This document shows, in pieces, positions 27,851 to 37,429 of a stretch of 64,000 bases of DNA. The DNA is from Mycobacterium genavense ATCC 51234 (GTDB lineage: Bacteria; Actinomycetota; Actinomycetes; Mycobacteriales; Mycobacteriaceae), in assembly GCF_000526915.1 (NCBI RefSeq), contig NZ_JAGZ01000003.1:310001-374000 (forward strand), given 5' to 3'. How positions within the stretch are numbered: position 1 is the first letter of the stretch; the number at the start of each line of letters is the position of its first letter. The notes under the pieces were generated by a model. It was not told the origin of the DNA. It searched no databases and saw only the letters and a program-made list of their open reading frames with translations. A program made the translations under genes and the position numbers.

Positions 27851-28669
27851 CTAGATCCGGTCCGCGCGGGTGTAGACGTTCATCGAGTCCTCGCGCAGGA
27901 ACGCCACCAGGGTGAGCCCGGATTCCTCGGCCAACGACACCGCCAGCGACGACGGCGCCGACACCGCGGCCAGCACCGGGATCCCCGCCAGCACCGCCTT
28001 CTGCGTGATCTCGAACGACGCCCGCCCGCTCACCAGCAACACCGAACCGACCAGTGGGATCCGCCCGTGCTCCAGCGCCCAGCCGATGACCTTGTCGACG
28101 GCGTTGTGCCTGCCGATGTCCTCGCGGACCACCAGCATGGTGCCGCCGGCGTCGAACAGCGCCGCGGCGTGCAGGCCGCCGGTGCTGTCGAAAACCTTTT
28201 GCGCACTGCGCAATTGACCCGGCATCGCCTTGAGCGTGGCGGCGGCAACGGTGACCGGATCCTCAGCCGGGGTGAAGCGGCTGATCACCCGGACCGCGTC
28301 CAGCGACGCCTTGCCGCACACCCCGCACGAGGACGTGGTGTAGAAGTTGCGGGTGACGCCGAGATCGGGCGGAGCCACGCCCGGGGCCAGCGTCACGTCC
28401 AGCACGTTGTAGGTGTTGGCGCCGTCCTGACCGCGGCCGCCGCAGTACCGGATCGTCAGCACGTCTTCGCGGCGCACGATCACGCCTTCGGTGAGCATAA
28501 AGCCTTGCGCAAGTTCGATATCCGCGCCGGGGGTCCGCATCGTCACCGTCACCGGTGTGCCGTTGACCCGGATCTCCAGCGGCTCCTCGACGGCCAGGGT
28601 TTCGGGCCGGATGACGGCCTGACCTGCGTTGACGTGCGTCGCGCGGCGGCGCGCGGTTACGTTGCCCAC
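27851..28669 (-). CDS. fdhD: Sulfur carrier protein FdhD for formate dehydrogenase
   Basis: A 272-residue FdhD protein starting at GTG 28669. The sulfur-handling motif CGVCGK (Cys115, Cys118) is present, as are [13 protein letters not shown] and [15 protein letters not shown]. FdhD passes sulfur from a cysteine desulfurase to the molybdenum cofactor of formate dehydrogenase. In M. tuberculosis fdhF follows, but none is seen here, so its client must be encoded elsewhere or be lost. 244 bp upstream are shared with a divergent GAF-ANTAR gene. Confidence 0.92.
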   Translation of the reverse strand: MGNVTARRRATHVNAGQAVIRPETLAVEEPLEIRVNGTPVTVTMRTPGADIELAQGFMLTEGVIVRREDVLTIRYCGGRGQDGANTYNVLDVTLAPGVAPPDLGVTRNFYTTSSCGVCGKASLDAVRVISRFTPAEDPVTVAAATLKAMPGQLRSAQKVFDSTGGLHAAALFDAGGTMLVVREDIGRHNAVDKVIGWALEHGRIPLVGSVLLVSGRASFEITQKAVLAGIPVLAAVSAPSSLAVSLAEESGLTLVAFLREDSMNVYTRADRI

Positions 28670-28913
28670 GGCGTGGCTACTTTGGTGCAGCGCTGAAACC
28701 TCATCAAGCCAAACTACATTGACCGGCGATCGGCCGCCGGGGCCGCAATGACGCGGCCCTGACGTGCGGCATTTCGACACCGGGTGGTTACCTTTGCTTT
28801 AGGGTCGACATGGCTTGTCGGATGATGGGCATGGGGATTTCCGCGGTTGGGGCGTGCGTCGACAGGGTTCGGCGGGCGTCGGGCCGGCGACATCGCCGGA
28901 GATGAGGCACAAG

Positions 28914-29672
28914 ATGGCAGCTGGATCAGCAGGCGACGCGGCGATGCCGGGCGGGGAGAAAGCCGATCCGGCCACCGTCTTCGCGGCTCTTGCCGAAATC
29001 ATCTATCAGGGCTCGGACGCCAAGGAGATGTACGCGGCCATCTGTGTCGCGGCGACGCTGGCCGTCCGCGGCTGCGACCACGCCAGCCTGCTGGTCCTCG
29101 ACGGCGATCGCTATGTCACGGTCGGCGCCAGCGACGCGCTGGCCGCGAAAATCGACGAGATGGAGCTGGAGGCCGGCGACGGCCCCTGCCTGGACACGAT
29201 CGAGGAGGAGACGCCGCAGATCGACGCCGACCTGACCACGCCGTCGCACTGGCCGAAGCTGGCGGCCAGGCTGCTCGAGGAGACGCCGGTGCGCGGTGCG
29301 ATGGGCTTTCGGCTGCTGGTCAACAAGCGCAAGGGGGCGGCGCTCAACCTGTTCAGCGACACCCCCAACATGTTCGACGGCGAGGCCGCCGGGCGCGCGG
29401 CGGTGCTGGCCTCGTTCGCCAGCGTGGCCATCAACGCGGTGGCCAAGGGAGAAGATGCCGCCAGCCTGCGGCGGGGGCTGCTCAGCAACCGCGAGATCGG
29501 CAAGGCCGTCGGCATGCTGATGGCGCTGCAGGAGCTCACCGAGGACGAGGCGTTCGACCTGCTCCGCCGGCACTCGCAGGCCCTGAGCATCAAGCTGGCC
29601 GACGTCGCGCGGGCGGTGATCGAACGCCGCGGCGACCTGCCGCCCGACGGCGACCAAGAGCCCGGCACCTGA
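28914..29672 (+). CDS. GAF and ANTAR domain RNA-binding regulator
   Basis: A 252-residue protein. GAF domain about residues 35-160 (CDHASLLVLDGDRYVTVGASD, GDGPCLDTI), then an ANTAR domain about 187-238 (SNREIGKAVGMLMAL, LTEDEAFDLLRRHSQ, KLADVARAVIE). ANTAR proteins bind paired stem-loops in RNA and act as antiterminators; the GAF domain likely senses a ligand. ATG 28914 has GAGG upstream; ATG 28902 is in frame. This gene is not in the corresponding place in M. tuberculosis. No paired-hexaloop target is evident nearby. Confidence 0.85.
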   Translation: MAAGSAGDAAMPGGEKADPATVFAALAEIIYQGSDAKEMYAAICVAATLAVRGCDHASLLVLDGDRYVTVGASDALAAKIDEMELEAGDGPCLDTIEEETPQIDADLTTPSHWPKLAARLLEETPVRGAMGFRLLVNKRKGAALNLFSDTPNMFDGEAAGRAAVLASFASVAINAVAKGEDAASLRRGLLSNREIGKAVGMLMALQELTEDEAFDLLRRHSQALSIKLADVARAVIERRGDLPPDGDQEPGT

Positions 29673-29978
29673 CTACTCGGGGAGCCGCAGCTCGGGCTTC
29701 TCCACTTCTTCGATGTTGACGTCCTTGAACGTCACCACCCGCACCTGCTTGACGAACCGGGCCGGCCGGTACATGTCCCAGACCCAGGCGTCGGACAGGC
29801 GCAGCTCGAAGTAGACCTCGCCGTCGGCGTTGCGCGGCACCATCTCGACGCTGTTGGCCAGGTAGAAGCGCCGTTCGGTTTCCACCACGTAGCTGAACTG
29901 GCCGACGATGTCCTTGTATTCGCGGTAGAGCGAGAGCTCCATCTCGGTTTCGTACTTTTCGAGATCCTCGGCACTCAT
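29673..29978 (-). CDS. DUF2469 protein, Rv2901c orthologue
   Basis: A 101-residue acidic protein, MSAEDLEKYETEMEL to EKPELRLPE, near-invariant in actinobacteria. No catalytic motif or membrane segment is seen; function unknown. The ATG at 29978 matches the conserved N-terminus, with AAAAGGAC about 10 bp upstream. It stays next to rnhB, as in other mycobacteria, which suggests a housekeeping role. Its stop abuts that of the convergent ANTAR gene without a gap. Confidence 0.93.
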   Translation of the reverse strand: MSAEDLEKYETEMELSLYREYKDIVGQFSYVVETERRFYLANSVEMVPRNADGEVYFELRLSDAWVWDMYRPARFVKQVRVVTFKDVNIEEVEKPELRLPE

Positions 29979-30067
29979 CTGCTCAGACGTCCTTTTCCTG
30001 CCTGATTTCCTGACTCCACGGTCGCGACGGCCTGGTCGCCCTGTGAGAAGTCTGCACCCATCTTTCC

Positions 30068-30799
30068 TCACGGGTGTCCGCAACGCTCGTCCGGAGGGTT
30101 CGGTTTGAATTCGGCCACCAGTCGCGTCCGGTCGCCGTCCCCCGATGACGAGGCCACGCGCCGAACGTTGATGAACGAATGGCGGTGCTCGGCACACGGC
30201 CCCAGCCGGGTCAGCGCGCTGCTGTGCGCGGCCGTGCAGTAGCCCTTGTGGTCGGCGAAGCCGTAACCGGGATGATCGGCGTCCAAAGCGACCATCAGCC
30301 GGTCGCGGCTGACCTTGGCCAGCACGCTGGCCGCGGCGATGCAGGCCGCGGCCGCGTCCCCACCGATCACCGGCAGCGACGGCATCGGCAGCCCGGGCAC
30401 GCGGAAACCGTCGCTCAACACATATCCGGGGCGCACCGACAGACCGGCCACCGCGCGCCGCATGCCCTCGATGTTGGCGACGTGCACCCCGCGCCGGTCG
30501 ACTTCGGCCGGCGGAATGAACACCACGTGATAGGCGACCGCGTAGCGGCAGATCAGCGGGAACAGCTTCTCCCGCGCCTTCTCGGTGAGCTTCTTCGAAT
30601 CGTCAAGGGCGGCAAGGCTTTCCAGTCGATTGGGCCCCAGCACGCAGGCCGCCACCACCAGCGGGCCCGCGCAGGCACCGCGGCCGACCTCGTCCACCCC
30701 GGCCACCGGCCCGAGGCCGCTGCGATGCAGCGCGGATTCCAGGGTGCGCAACCCCGTCGACTTGCGGATCACCGTCCGCGGCGGCCACGTCAGGGTCAT
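30068..30799 (-). CDS. rnhB: Ribonuclease HII
   Basis: A 243-residue RNase HII that removes RNA from RNA-DNA hybrids and single misinserted ribonucleotides. Acidic residues Asp36-Glu37 (GVDEVGRG), Asp130 (VLSDGFR) and Asp148 ([21 protein letters not shown]) form the active site. DDSKKL is the usual substrate-binding segment. It begins 13 bp after the lepB stop, in the rplS-lepB-rnhB cluster. Confidence 0.95.
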   Translation of the reverse strand: MTLTWPPRTVIRKSTGLRTLESALHRSGLGPVAGVDEVGRGACAGPLVVAACVLGPNRLESLAALDDSKKLTEKAREKLFPLICRYAVAYHVVFIPPAEVDRRGVHVANIEGMRRAVAGLSVRPGYVLSDGFRVPGLPMPSLPVIGGDAAAACIAAASVLAKVSRDRLMVALDADHPGYGFADHKGYCTAAHSSALTRLGPCAEHRHSFINVRRVASSSGDGDRTRLVAEFKPNPPDERCGHP

Positions 30800-30812
30800 A
30801 TCCGGGCCAAGG

Positions 30813-31694
30813 CTACTGGCCTTGCTGGGGGTTCACCGAACCCACTCCACCCCATCGCGTCGGCGGCCAGACGATGAACCTGGCCTTGCCGATGACGTTG
30901 GCCACCGGCACCGTCCCCGACATCGGATCACCAGTGCACAGAATGCCTTTGAGCGCATCGGCCGGCGTGCTGGTGCAGTGGGCGCGCGAGTCCGCCGAGT
31001 GGGTGCGGTTGTCGCCCATCACCCACAACCGCCCGGCCGGGACGGTGACCGGCCCGAATTCGCTACCCAGGCACGGGTATACCGACGGGTCGGCCATCAT
31101 CGTTGCCGGCTTGAGATACGGCTCCTTGAGCGGCTTGCCGTCGACCGTCAACCCGGTGTCGGCCCGGCATTGCACCGTCTGCCCGCCGGTCGCGATGACC
31201 CGCTTCACCAGATCGTTCTCGTCCGGCGGCACGAAGCCGATGAACGACAGCGCGTTCTGGATCCAGCGCAGCGCGGTGTTGGCAGACCGGATCGACTTGT
31301 ATCCGGTGTTCCACGACGGCGGTCCCTTGAAGACGATGACGTCGCCCGGGTGCGGTGAGCCGAAGCGGTAGGTGAGCTTGTCGACCATGATCCGGTCGCC
31401 GACGCAACCCGCGCATCCGTGCAGCGTGGGCTCCATCGACTCGGACGGGATCAGGTACGGACGCGCCACGAACGTCAAAATGACGTAGTAGAGGACGATC
31501 GCGGTGACCGCCAGGATGGGCAGCTCGCGCAGCGCGGACTTCTTCTTGGGTTCCGGCTCGTCGGCGACGGACTCGTCGGATTCGGCGTCCGGCGCGGGGG
31601 CCGGCTCGTCGGCGTCCGGGACGCGGGTGGAGATCTTCGGCTCCGACCGACCAGGCTCGGACTGGGGCTCGGGCGAGTCCGTGGAATCCGTCAC
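30813..31694 (-). CDS. lepB: Signal peptidase I
   Basis: A 293-residue membrane-anchored signal peptidase. A long acidic cytoplasmic tail (residues 1-55) is followed by one transmembrane segment (about 58-78). The catalytic Ser86 (PSESMEPTL) and Lys164 (LVKRVIA) and the box [11 protein letters not shown] are present. It cleaves Sec and Tat signal peptides on the outer face of the membrane. The extracellular loop carries four extra Cys residues, as in actinobacterial relatives. Downstream of rplS. Confidence 0.95.
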   Translation of the reverse strand: MTDSTDSPEPQSEPGRSEPKISTRVPDADEPAPAPDAESDESVADEPEPKKKSALRELPILAVTAIVLYYVILTFVARPYLIPSESMEPTLHGCAGCVGDRIMVDKLTYRFGSPHPGDVIVFKGPPSWNTGYKSIRSANTALRWIQNALSFIGFVPPDENDLVKRVIATGGQTVQCRADTGLTVDGKPLKEPYLKPATMMADPSVYPCLGSEFGPVTVPAGRLWVMGDNRTHSADSRAHCTSTPADALKGILCTGDPMSGTVPVANVIGKARFIVWPPTRWGGVGSVNPQQGQ

Positions 31695-31784
31695 GGGATC
31701 AGCGTAGCCAGCGCCGTGCGAGGGTCGTCAAAACGTCTCGGAAACCGCACGGGCGCACCACGGCGGCCGCCGAGACGCGCGCGG

Positions 31785-32126
31785 TCAGCGCTTTTCCTTG
31801 ATCTTGGCCTTCTTACCGCGAAGTTCGCGCAGGTAGTACAGCTTGGCCCGGCGAACGTCGCCACGGGTCACCACCTCGATGTGGTCGATGGTCGGCGAGT
31901 GCACCGGGAAGGTCCGCTCGACGCCGACGCCGTAGCTCTCCTTGCGCACCGTGAAGGTCTCGCGGATGCCGCCGCCCTGCCGGCGGATCACCACGCCCTT
32001 GAACACCTGGATCCGCTCCTTGGCACCCTCGATGACCTTGACGTGCACGTTGATGGTGTCGCCCGGGCTGAAGGCCGGGATGTCGCCGCGCAGCGACGCC
32101 TGATCGACGAAGTCCAGCCTGTTCAT
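31785..32126 (-). CDS. rplS: 50S ribosomal protein L19
   Basis: 113 residues, identical in length to the M. tuberculosis protein. Conserved blocks [48 protein letters not shown] and [19 protein letters not shown]19 sits at the 30S-50S interface. It heads the rplS-lepB-rnhB cluster; its promoter should lie in the 329 bp upstream. Confidence 0.97.
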   Translation of the reverse strand: MNRLDFVDQASLRGDIPAFSPGDTINVHVKVIEGAKERIQVFKGVVIRRQGGGIRETFTVRKESYGVGVERTFPVHSPTIDHIEVVTRGDVRRAKLYYLRELRGKKAKIKEKR

Positions 32127-32455
32127 GTGAGAGACACTTCCTTGAGGTCGCGGCGTGCGGAAACTGCCCGCACGCAGGGGTGGTCGGTAAGCCGATTCGG
32201 CTTTGGGTCGTATCTCGCAGCAGGCGGTAACCGCACAGCGCTGGAGACAACTGGTCAATTGTGCCAGACACCCCGCATGCATTGAAAATCACACGTAAAC
32301 GCTGCGATTCATGCCGCATCTAACGCGCTGGTGAATGGTACATATGACTGGGGTCATACCACGCTAGCCACTACCCGAACTCGAAGACGCCCGGGCAGAT
32401 TGCGAAACGGCCGCCCACATGCAGGTTTACGTCAGAGGACTTGGGAGAAGATCAG
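32127..32455. promoter_or_regulatory. Divergent promoter region rplS/lppW with a palindrome
   Basis: 329 bp between the divergent rplS and lppW genes. At 32343-32358 lies a perfect inverted repeat, TATGAC-TGGG-GTCATA, about 100 bp before lppW. It could be an operator for either gene. No other structure is seen. Confidence 0.4.
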
Positions 32456-33424
32456 ATGCGTGTACGCCCCCGCACCGCACTCGCCGCCGTCGCGGCGGTG
32501 ACGCTGGTGCTGGCCGGGTGCGACGAGGCGAGGCTCGCGGCAAAAGCCCAGCTGAAGTCGTCAAACACGTCCGCTGGCGCGTCCTCGGATCACCAACCGC
32601 AACTCATTCAGTTCCTGCTGGAAACCATCGACGCGCCCGCGGCGCCGACGGTGCTGGACGCGCTGCCGGGCGGCGGACTGGGCGGCTTGCGGGCACGCAT
32701 CCAGCAGACCACCGACCAGGCCGCCGCCAGCGGGGCCACCCTTTCGGTGGGCATCCTGGACCGCAAGACCCATGAGCTGATCTCCAGCGGCAACAGCCAG
32801 ATCATCGGCACCGCCTCGGTGGCCAAGCTGTTCATCGCCGACGACCTGCTGCTGGCCGAGGCCCAGGGCAAGACCACGCTGTCCCCCGACGACCGGCAGG
32901 CACTCGACCTGATGTTGCAGTCGTCCGACGACGGGGCCGCCGAGAAATTCTGGGGTCAGGGCGGCGGCGACAGCATCATCACCGCGGTGGCCAACCGCTA
33001 CGGGCTGTCGTCGACCTTCCCGCCGTCGGACGGGCGCTGGTGGAACACGACGAGCTCGCTGACCGACCTGATCCACTACTACGAGAAGCTGCTCGACGGG
33101 TCCGGCGGGCTGTCCGCGGACCGGGCCAAGATCATCGTCAACGACCTGGCCAAATCCACCCCGACCGGGGTCGACGGTTACCCGCAGCGGTTCGGTATCC
33201 CCGACGGTCTGTTCGCCGAGCCGGTGGCGGTCAAGCAAGGCTGGATGTGCTGCGTCGGCACGGAGTGGATGCATCTGTCGACCGGCGTGGTGGGCCCCGA
33301 CCGCCGCTACATCGTGGTCATCGAGTCGCTGCAGTCCTCCGACGACGCGACGGCGCGCGACACGATCACCCAGGCCGTCAAGACGATGTTCCCCGACGGC
33401 CGGATCGCGCCCATCCCCTTCTAA
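32456..33424 (+). CDS. lppW: Lipoprotein LppW, beta-lactamase-like fold
   Basis: A 322-residue predicted lipoprotein. The signal peptide ends in the lipobox LVLAGC (Cys22). The mature part resembles class A beta-lactamase-like serine hydrolases: [14 protein letters not shown] supplies an SxxK motif near residue 122. A clear KTG equivalent is not obvious (VKQGW). Function unknown, placed in the cell envelope. ATG 32456 follows GGGAGAAG. Its stop overlaps the trmD stop by 4 bp on the other strand. Confidence 0.88.
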   Translation: MRVRPRTALAAVAAVTLVLAGCDEARLAAKAQLKSSNTSAGASSDHQPQLIQFLLETIDAPAAPTVLDALPGGGLGGLRARIQQTTDQAAASGATLSVGILDRKTHELISSGNSQIIGTASVAKLFIADDLLLAEAQGKTTLSPDDRQALDLMLQSSDDGAAEKFWGQGGGDSIITAVANRYGLSSTFPPSDGRWWNTTSSLTDLIHYYEKLLDGSGGLSADRAKIIVNDLAKSTPTGVDGYPQRFGIPDGLFAEPVAVKQGWMCCVGTEWMHLSTGVVGPDRRYIVVIESLQSSDDATARDTITQAVKTMFPDGRIAPIPF

Positions 33425-34116
33425 GGGTCGCCCGGCTGCAGATCGGGGCGGCGCTCGCGCGTGCGCCGCAGCGACACCTCCCGACGCCAGGCCGCGATGC
33501 GCGCGTGATCGCCCGACAGCAGTACGTCGGGTACGTCGAGGCCGCGCCAGCTCGGCGGCCGGGTGTAGCTGGGGCCCTCCAACAGACCGCCCAGCACCTC
33601 CGAGTGCGAATCCTCGCGATGCGACGCCGGGTTGCCCAGTACGCCGGTCAGCAGCCGCAGCACGGACTCGATCATCACGACGGCCGCCGACTCGCCGCCC
33701 GGCAGCACGTAGTCGCCGATCGATACCTCTTCGACGCGCCTACGGCGCGCGGCGTCCTCGACGACGCGGTGGTCGATGCCCTCGTAGCGGCCGCAGGCGA
33801 ACACCAGATGCTGTTCGGTGCTCCAGCGCGCGGCGGTGGGTTGTTTGAACAACTTGCCGGCCGGCGTGGGAACGACCAATAGCGTTTCCGCAGAGCAGAT
33901 TTCGTCCAGTGCCTCACCCCACACCGGCGCCTTCATCACCATCCCCGGCCCGCCGCCGTAGGGCGCGTCGTCCACCGAGTGGTGTACGTCATGGGTCCAC
34001 CCGCGCAGGTCGTGTACCCGCAGATCGACCAGCCCCGACGCAATCGCCTTGCCGGGCAACGATTGCCGCAGCGGGTCCAGGTAGGCCGGAAAAATCGTCA
34101 CGACGTCTATGCGCAC
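33421..34116 (-). CDS. trmD: tRNA (guanine-N1)-methyltransferase TrmD
   Basis: A 231-residue SPOUT methyltransferase that makes m1G37 in tRNAs and prevents +1 frameshifts. [40 protein letters not shown] and [11 protein letters not shown] (trefoil-knot AdoMet site) are intact. Last gene of the rpsP-KH-rimM-trmD operon, 3 bp after rimM. Confidence 0.96.
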   Translation of the reverse strand: MRIDVVTIFPAYLDPLRQSLPGKAIASGLVDLRVHDLRGWTHDVHHSVDDAPYGGGPGMVMKAPVWGEALDEICSAETLLVVPTPAGKLFKQPTAARWSTEQHLVFACGRYEGIDHRVVEDAARRRRVEEVSIGDYVLPGGESAAVVMIESVLRLLTGVLGNPASHREDSHSEVLGGLLEGPSYTRPPSWRGLDVPDVLLSGDHARIAAWRREVSLRRTRERRPDLQPGDP

Positions 34117-34119
34117 CGG

Positions 34120-34653
34120 CTACCCCAGATCCAGCAGGCCCTCGGGCGGATCGATTTCGACCATCCGGTCGGCCAGCGACACCGACGTGACGATCGCATT
34201 CACGAACGGCACCAACACTTCCCGGGTTTGTTCGCCGTCGGTTCGGTGCACCGCCAACAGCTCTCCGGCCGCGGTGTGCAGCACCTCGGCGACGACACCG
34301 AGATCCTGTCCCGTCGTGGTCCGGACCCGCAGACCCTCGAGCTGGTGGTCGTAGTAGGTGTCCGGCTCGTCGATCGGCGGCAGGTCGTCCGAGTCCACCA
34401 CGAACAGGCTGCCGCGCAGCGCGTCGGCGGCATCGCGGTCGTCCACGCCGGCCAGCCGCACCAGCAGCCGGCCGCCGTGTTCGCGCGCGCCGGCGACCAC
34501 ATAGCTGCGTTCTTCGCCTTGGCCACGGGATGGCTTGGCGCGCAAGGTAATTCCTGATGCGAAGCGCTCATCGGGATCGTCGGTGTGAACTTCCACGACC
34601 ACCTCGCCGGTGATGCCGTGCGCTTTCACGACGCGCCCGACGAGCAGCTCCAT
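34120..34653 (-). CDS. rimM: Ribosome maturation factor RimM
   Basis: A 177-residue RimM. The N-terminal RimM domain begins [21 protein letters not shown]; the C-terminal PRC-barrel contains [11 protein letters not shown] and [29 protein letters not shown]. It binds S19 and assists 30S head maturation. 12 bp after the KH-domain gene, same operon. Confidence 0.95.
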   Translation of the reverse strand: MELLVGRVVKAHGITGEVVVEVHTDDPDERFASGITLRAKPSRGQGEERSYVVAGAREHGGRLLVRLAGVDDRDAADALRGSLFVVDSDDLPPIDEPDTYYDHQLEGLRVRTTTGQDLGVVAEVLHTAAGELLAVHRTDGEQTREVLVPFVNAIVTSVSLADRMVEIDPPEGLLDLG

Positions 34654-34665
34654 GAGGAAAAGGAC

Positions 34666-34908
34666 CTACTGGTCGGTGTCCACCACGTCGACCCGGATGC
34701 CGCGGCCACCGATACCGGCGACCAGCGTGCGCAACGCCGTCGCGGTACGCCCCCCGCGACCGATCACCTTGCCCAGATCCTCGGGGTGGACATGCACCTC
34801 GACGGTGCGCCCACGCCGGCTGGTCACCAGGTCCACCCGGACGTCGTCCGGGTTGTCCACGATTCCGCGCACCAGATGCTCGACAGCGTCGACCACGACC
34901 GTACTCAT
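34666..34908 (-). CDS. KH-domain RNA-binding protein (KhpA-like), Rv2908c orthologue
   Basis: An 80-residue single KH-domain protein with the GxxG loop GKVIGRGGRTATALRTL. KhpA-type proteins bind RNA and, in other Gram-positives, influence cell length; the role in mycobacteria is not settled. ATG 34908 is the conserved start (MSTVVVDAVEHLVRGIVDNPDDV). It starts 4 bp after rpsP, which implies shared translation control. Confidence 0.93.
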   Translation of the reverse strand: MSTVVVDAVEHLVRGIVDNPDDVRVDLVTSRRGRTVEVHVHPEDLGKVIGRGGRTATALRTLVAGIGGRGIRVDVVDTDQ

Positions 34909-34912
34909 CGCT

Positions 34913-35434
34913 TCAGCTTTCCGTCGGCAGCTCGCCGCCCTCGGCCGGGGCCTCGGCGGTCTGGGCCTCGGCTTCGGCAGGTGCCTCGGCGGCAGGAGCC
35001 TCGTCGGCGGCATCGGCGGCCTCGTCGGCCTTGGCGGCCTTCTTGGCCGGGACCTTCTTCTTCGGCTTGGCCGCCTCGGTGGTCGGGCCGCCGTCGGCCT
35101 CGGCCAGCGCGGCGTTGAACAGCTCCAGCTTGCTGGGCTTGGGCGGGGCTACCTGCAGGCTGCCCTCGGCGCCGGGCAGACCCTTGAACTTCTGCCAGTC
35201 TCCGGTGATCTTGAGCAGCTTGACGACGGGTTCGGTCGGCTGCGCGCCCACCGACAGCCAGTACTGGGCCCGCTCCGAGTCGATCTCGATCAGGCTCGGG
35301 TCTTCCTTGGGGTGGTAGCGGCCGATCACCTCGATCGAGCGGCCGTCGCGCCGCGTACGTGCGTCGGCGACGGCGATGCGGTACTGCGGGTTGCGGATCT
35401 TGCCAAGCTGGGTGAGCTTGATCTTCACAGCCAT
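34913..35434 (-). CDS. rpsP: 30S ribosomal protein S16
   Basis: A 173-residue S16. The conserved part (residues 1-100) starts [26 protein letters not shown]. Residues beyond about 110 form a long tail rich in Ala, Glu and Lys, typical of mycobacteria and absent in most bacteria. First gene of the rpsP-KH-rimM-trmD operon. Confidence 0.96.
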   Translation of the reverse strand: MAVKIKLTQLGKIRNPQYRIAVADARTRRDGRSIEVIGRYHPKEDPSLIEIDSERAQYWLSVGAQPTEPVVKLLKITGDWQKFKGLPGAEGSLQVAPPKPSKLELFNAALAEADGGPTTEAAKPKKKVPAKKAAKADEAADAADEAPAAEAPAEAEAQTAEAPAEGGELPTES

Positions 35435-35631
35435 GATTAAGCGAATTCTCCTGTGGGTGTCACGCTGCAATTCAGCGACCAGGGCGGGATGCCCGGACCC
35501 GGTTTTGCCTCGCGTGTGTGACCGCCGAACAAGCACCCCGACAACGGGCGGGTCGCGCGGCGGACAGCCGCCTATTGTGCCAGAACGAGCGCCGTCGGCT
35601 GAAATTCGCCCGCGTCAATGCGTCGCGGCCG

Positions 35632-35967
35632 TCAGTGGCCGGATCCGCGCGGCTGGTTGGCGAGGAAACACTGCACCCGCAGGGCGGCGTCTTTCGGCGG
35701 GACGCCCATGTCCACCAACCGCCGGGTCACTTCGGCGGACGGAATACCGGAGTCAAGATCGTTCGTGATCACGTGGACGCTGGGAAACCACTCTTCCGCA
35801 GTAACCCCGGGCGGCGGGGGCTTCGTGTCGCCTCCCAGGCAATTGGCATAACCGACGACGCCGGTATCGGCGTGGGCAGACGGCGCCCCCGCCAGCACGA
35901 CGGGGGCGAGGGGCAAGAAGACGGCGGCGCAAATGCCGGCCGCCGCAGCGACATGGATGGAACGCAT
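35632..35967 (-). CDS. Small secreted protein (DUF732-like)
   Basis: A 111-residue protein with a signal peptide (residues 1-33, cleavage near SAHAD). The mature part, about 78 residues, has two Cys (NCLGGD and VQCFLAN) likely to form a disulfide, and a helical pattern (AEEWFPSVHVITNDLDSG). It resembles the DUF732 family of secreted mycobacterial proteins; function unknown. No partner genes are evident. The 197 bp to rpsP hold nothing else clear. Confidence 0.72.
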   Translation of the reverse strand: MRSIHVAAAAGICAAVFLPLAPVVLAGAPSAHADTGVVGYANCLGGDTKPPPPGVTAEEWFPSVHVITNDLDSGIPSAEVTRRLVDMGVPPKDAALRVQCFLANQPRGSGH

Positions 35968-36014
35968 GCCTTAAGGTACCGCGGCTACCGCGTTCGATCA
36001 CCGCGTTCGCGGCG

Positions 36015-36446
36015 TCACATGATCTTTTGGAAGACCTTCGTCTCCACCCGGCGCGACATCCGCCAGCCCGCCGGGGTGCGGACGAACTCGTCGTCGTACC
36101 AGAGCCCGCAGAACATCACCTGGTCTCCAGGTTGGCCGGAGTCGCCGGGCAAGACCATCGGGTTGAAGCAGATCACCCGTGAGGAGGCGGTGTCCCCGTC
36201 GATCTGGACCGAGAAGTTGCCGAGCATGTGGGCGTACACCGGGAAGTTCGGCAGCACCTCCGACAGCCACTTCTTGACCTCGGGAAAACGGCCCTCGATC
36301 CCTCCCAATGCCGTGTAGTCAATGTAGGCATCTTCGGTGAACACCTTGTCCAAATCGTCGAATCGCCGCTGGTCGATCGCTGTGGAATAGTCCACCATCA
36401 GCTGCTGGATCTCCAGACGGTCGGAAATTTCGGCCAGGCTCAACAT
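36015..36446 (-). CDS. SnoaL/NTF2-like protein, Rv2910c orthologue
   Basis: A 143-residue NTF2-like fold protein: LAEISDRLEIQQLMVDYSTAID, DAYIDYTALGGIEGRF, FPVYAHMLGNFSVQIDGDTASSR, GWRMSRRVETKVFQ. The Tyr, Asp and His pattern fits the SnoaL-like/scytalone-dehydratase-like group, whose members are isomerases or dehydratases, but substrate is unknown. ATG 36446 is preferred; an in-frame GTG at 36461 would add five residues. Confidence 0.85.
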   Translation of the reverse strand: MLSLAEISDRLEIQQLMVDYSTAIDQRRFDDLDKVFTEDAYIDYTALGGIEGRFPEVKKWLSEVLPNFPVYAHMLGNFSVQIDGDTASSRVICFNPMVLPGDSGQPGDQVMFCGLWYDDEFVRTPAGWRMSRRVETKVFQKIM

Positions 36447-36511
36447 GCCTTGATTCAACACCGGGGCTGACCGGGACGTCGCGGCGACTCGCCACCACCG
36501 CCCGGGCAGGT

Positions 36512-36988
36512 TCAGTTCCCTTGTGTTCCAGCGTTTTTCGCGACGGCAGCGGCTGGCGGTCGGCGGAAGCTGATCGCCAACCGGTTGTAGGCGTTCATCA
36601 ACCCGATGGCGATGGTGAGATCGACCAATTCCTTTTCGTCGAAGTGTGCGGACGCCGCCGCGTACACGTTATCCGGGACACCCGTCGTCGCTACCCGGGT
36701 GACGGTTTCGACCCACGCCAAGGCGGCGCGCTCGCGGCCGTCGAACACCTCGCCGGCTTCCTCCCACACCGGAACCAGCGCGATCTTCTCGTTGGACATC
36801 CCCAACTCGCGCAAGTCCCGCGAATGCATGTCGATGCAGTAGGCGCAGCCGTTGATCAGCGACACCCGCAGGTACACCAAGGTCAGCAGCTCCGGCGCCA
36901 GACCCGACTGGCTCAGGTAGAGGTGCACGCCCCCAAGCAGTTTCACATCCCGCGGAGCCGCGGCTTCGTAGTCGATCCGTTGACTCAT
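36512..36988 (-). CDS. Carboxymuconolactone decarboxylase/AhpD-family protein
   Basis: A 158-residue AhpD-like protein. The CxxC-type motif NGCAYCIDMHSRDLRELG (the redox-active pair with a following His) indicates alkylhydroperoxidase-type activity rather than true decarboxylation. The rest is helical (WVETVTRVATTGVPDNVYAAA, ELVDLTIAIGLMNAYNRLAISFR). GAGGAGG precedes ATG 36988. A role in peroxide or thiol stress is family-level inference. Confidence 0.88.
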   Translation of the reverse strand: MSQRIDYEAAAPRDVKLLGGVHLYLSQSGLAPELLTLVYLRVSLINGCAYCIDMHSRDLRELGMSNEKIALVPVWEEAGEVFDGRERAALAWVETVTRVATTGVPDNVYAAASAHFDEKELVDLTIAIGLMNAYNRLAISFRRPPAAAVAKNAGTQGN

Positions 36989-37047
36989 AGCTGCCTCCTC
37001 CCCCATTCCCATACCACGCAAAGCCGCCCAGGAGAATAATCCCAGCT

Positions 37048-37389
37048 ATGAAAGCAGGACTGGCCTGCTTGGCAACGGTTCTGTTCGTTGGGGTCGGGGC
37101 GCCGTCGGCGACGGCCGCTCCCGGGGACTGCGCACCGGGCAGCGCCTGTCAGCGCTGGTGTCCGGGCGATCCGGACCCGGCGGGCCGGCCCATCCCGTGG
37201 GACGCGAACGTCTGCCACGACTTCTACTGGGACTACCAGGGCGTGCACGACACCGGCACCGGCGTCTTCTACTCCTGGTCGTCGCTGCCGTTCAAGCACC
37301 CGCCGCCGCCGGGGCCGGTGCCCACCCAGACGTCCTATCTGCCGCTGCCCACGCTGCCGTTCTGCCCGGTTCCGCCCTGGTGCCCGTGA
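37048..37389 (+). CDS. Small secreted proline-rich protein
   Basis: A 113-residue protein with a signal peptide (residues 1-23, cleavage near ATAAPGD). The mature part has six Cys and is rich in Pro and aromatic residues (CHDFYWDYQGVHD, FKHPPPPGPVP, LPFCPVPPWCP). No family is recognised with certainty; similar exported proteins are common in mycobacteria. It lies 41 bp before dacB2 on the same strand and may be co-transcribed with it. Confidence 0.7.
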   Translation: MKAGLACLATVLFVGVGAPSATAAPGDCAPGSACQRWCPGDPDPAGRPIPWDANVCHDFYWDYQGVHDTGTGVFYSWSSLPFKHPPPPGPVPTQTSYLPLPTLPFCPVPPWCP

Positions 37390-37429
37390 GGCGGACGCCG
37401 GCCGGGGCCGGAAGTTAAACTGTGCGGCC

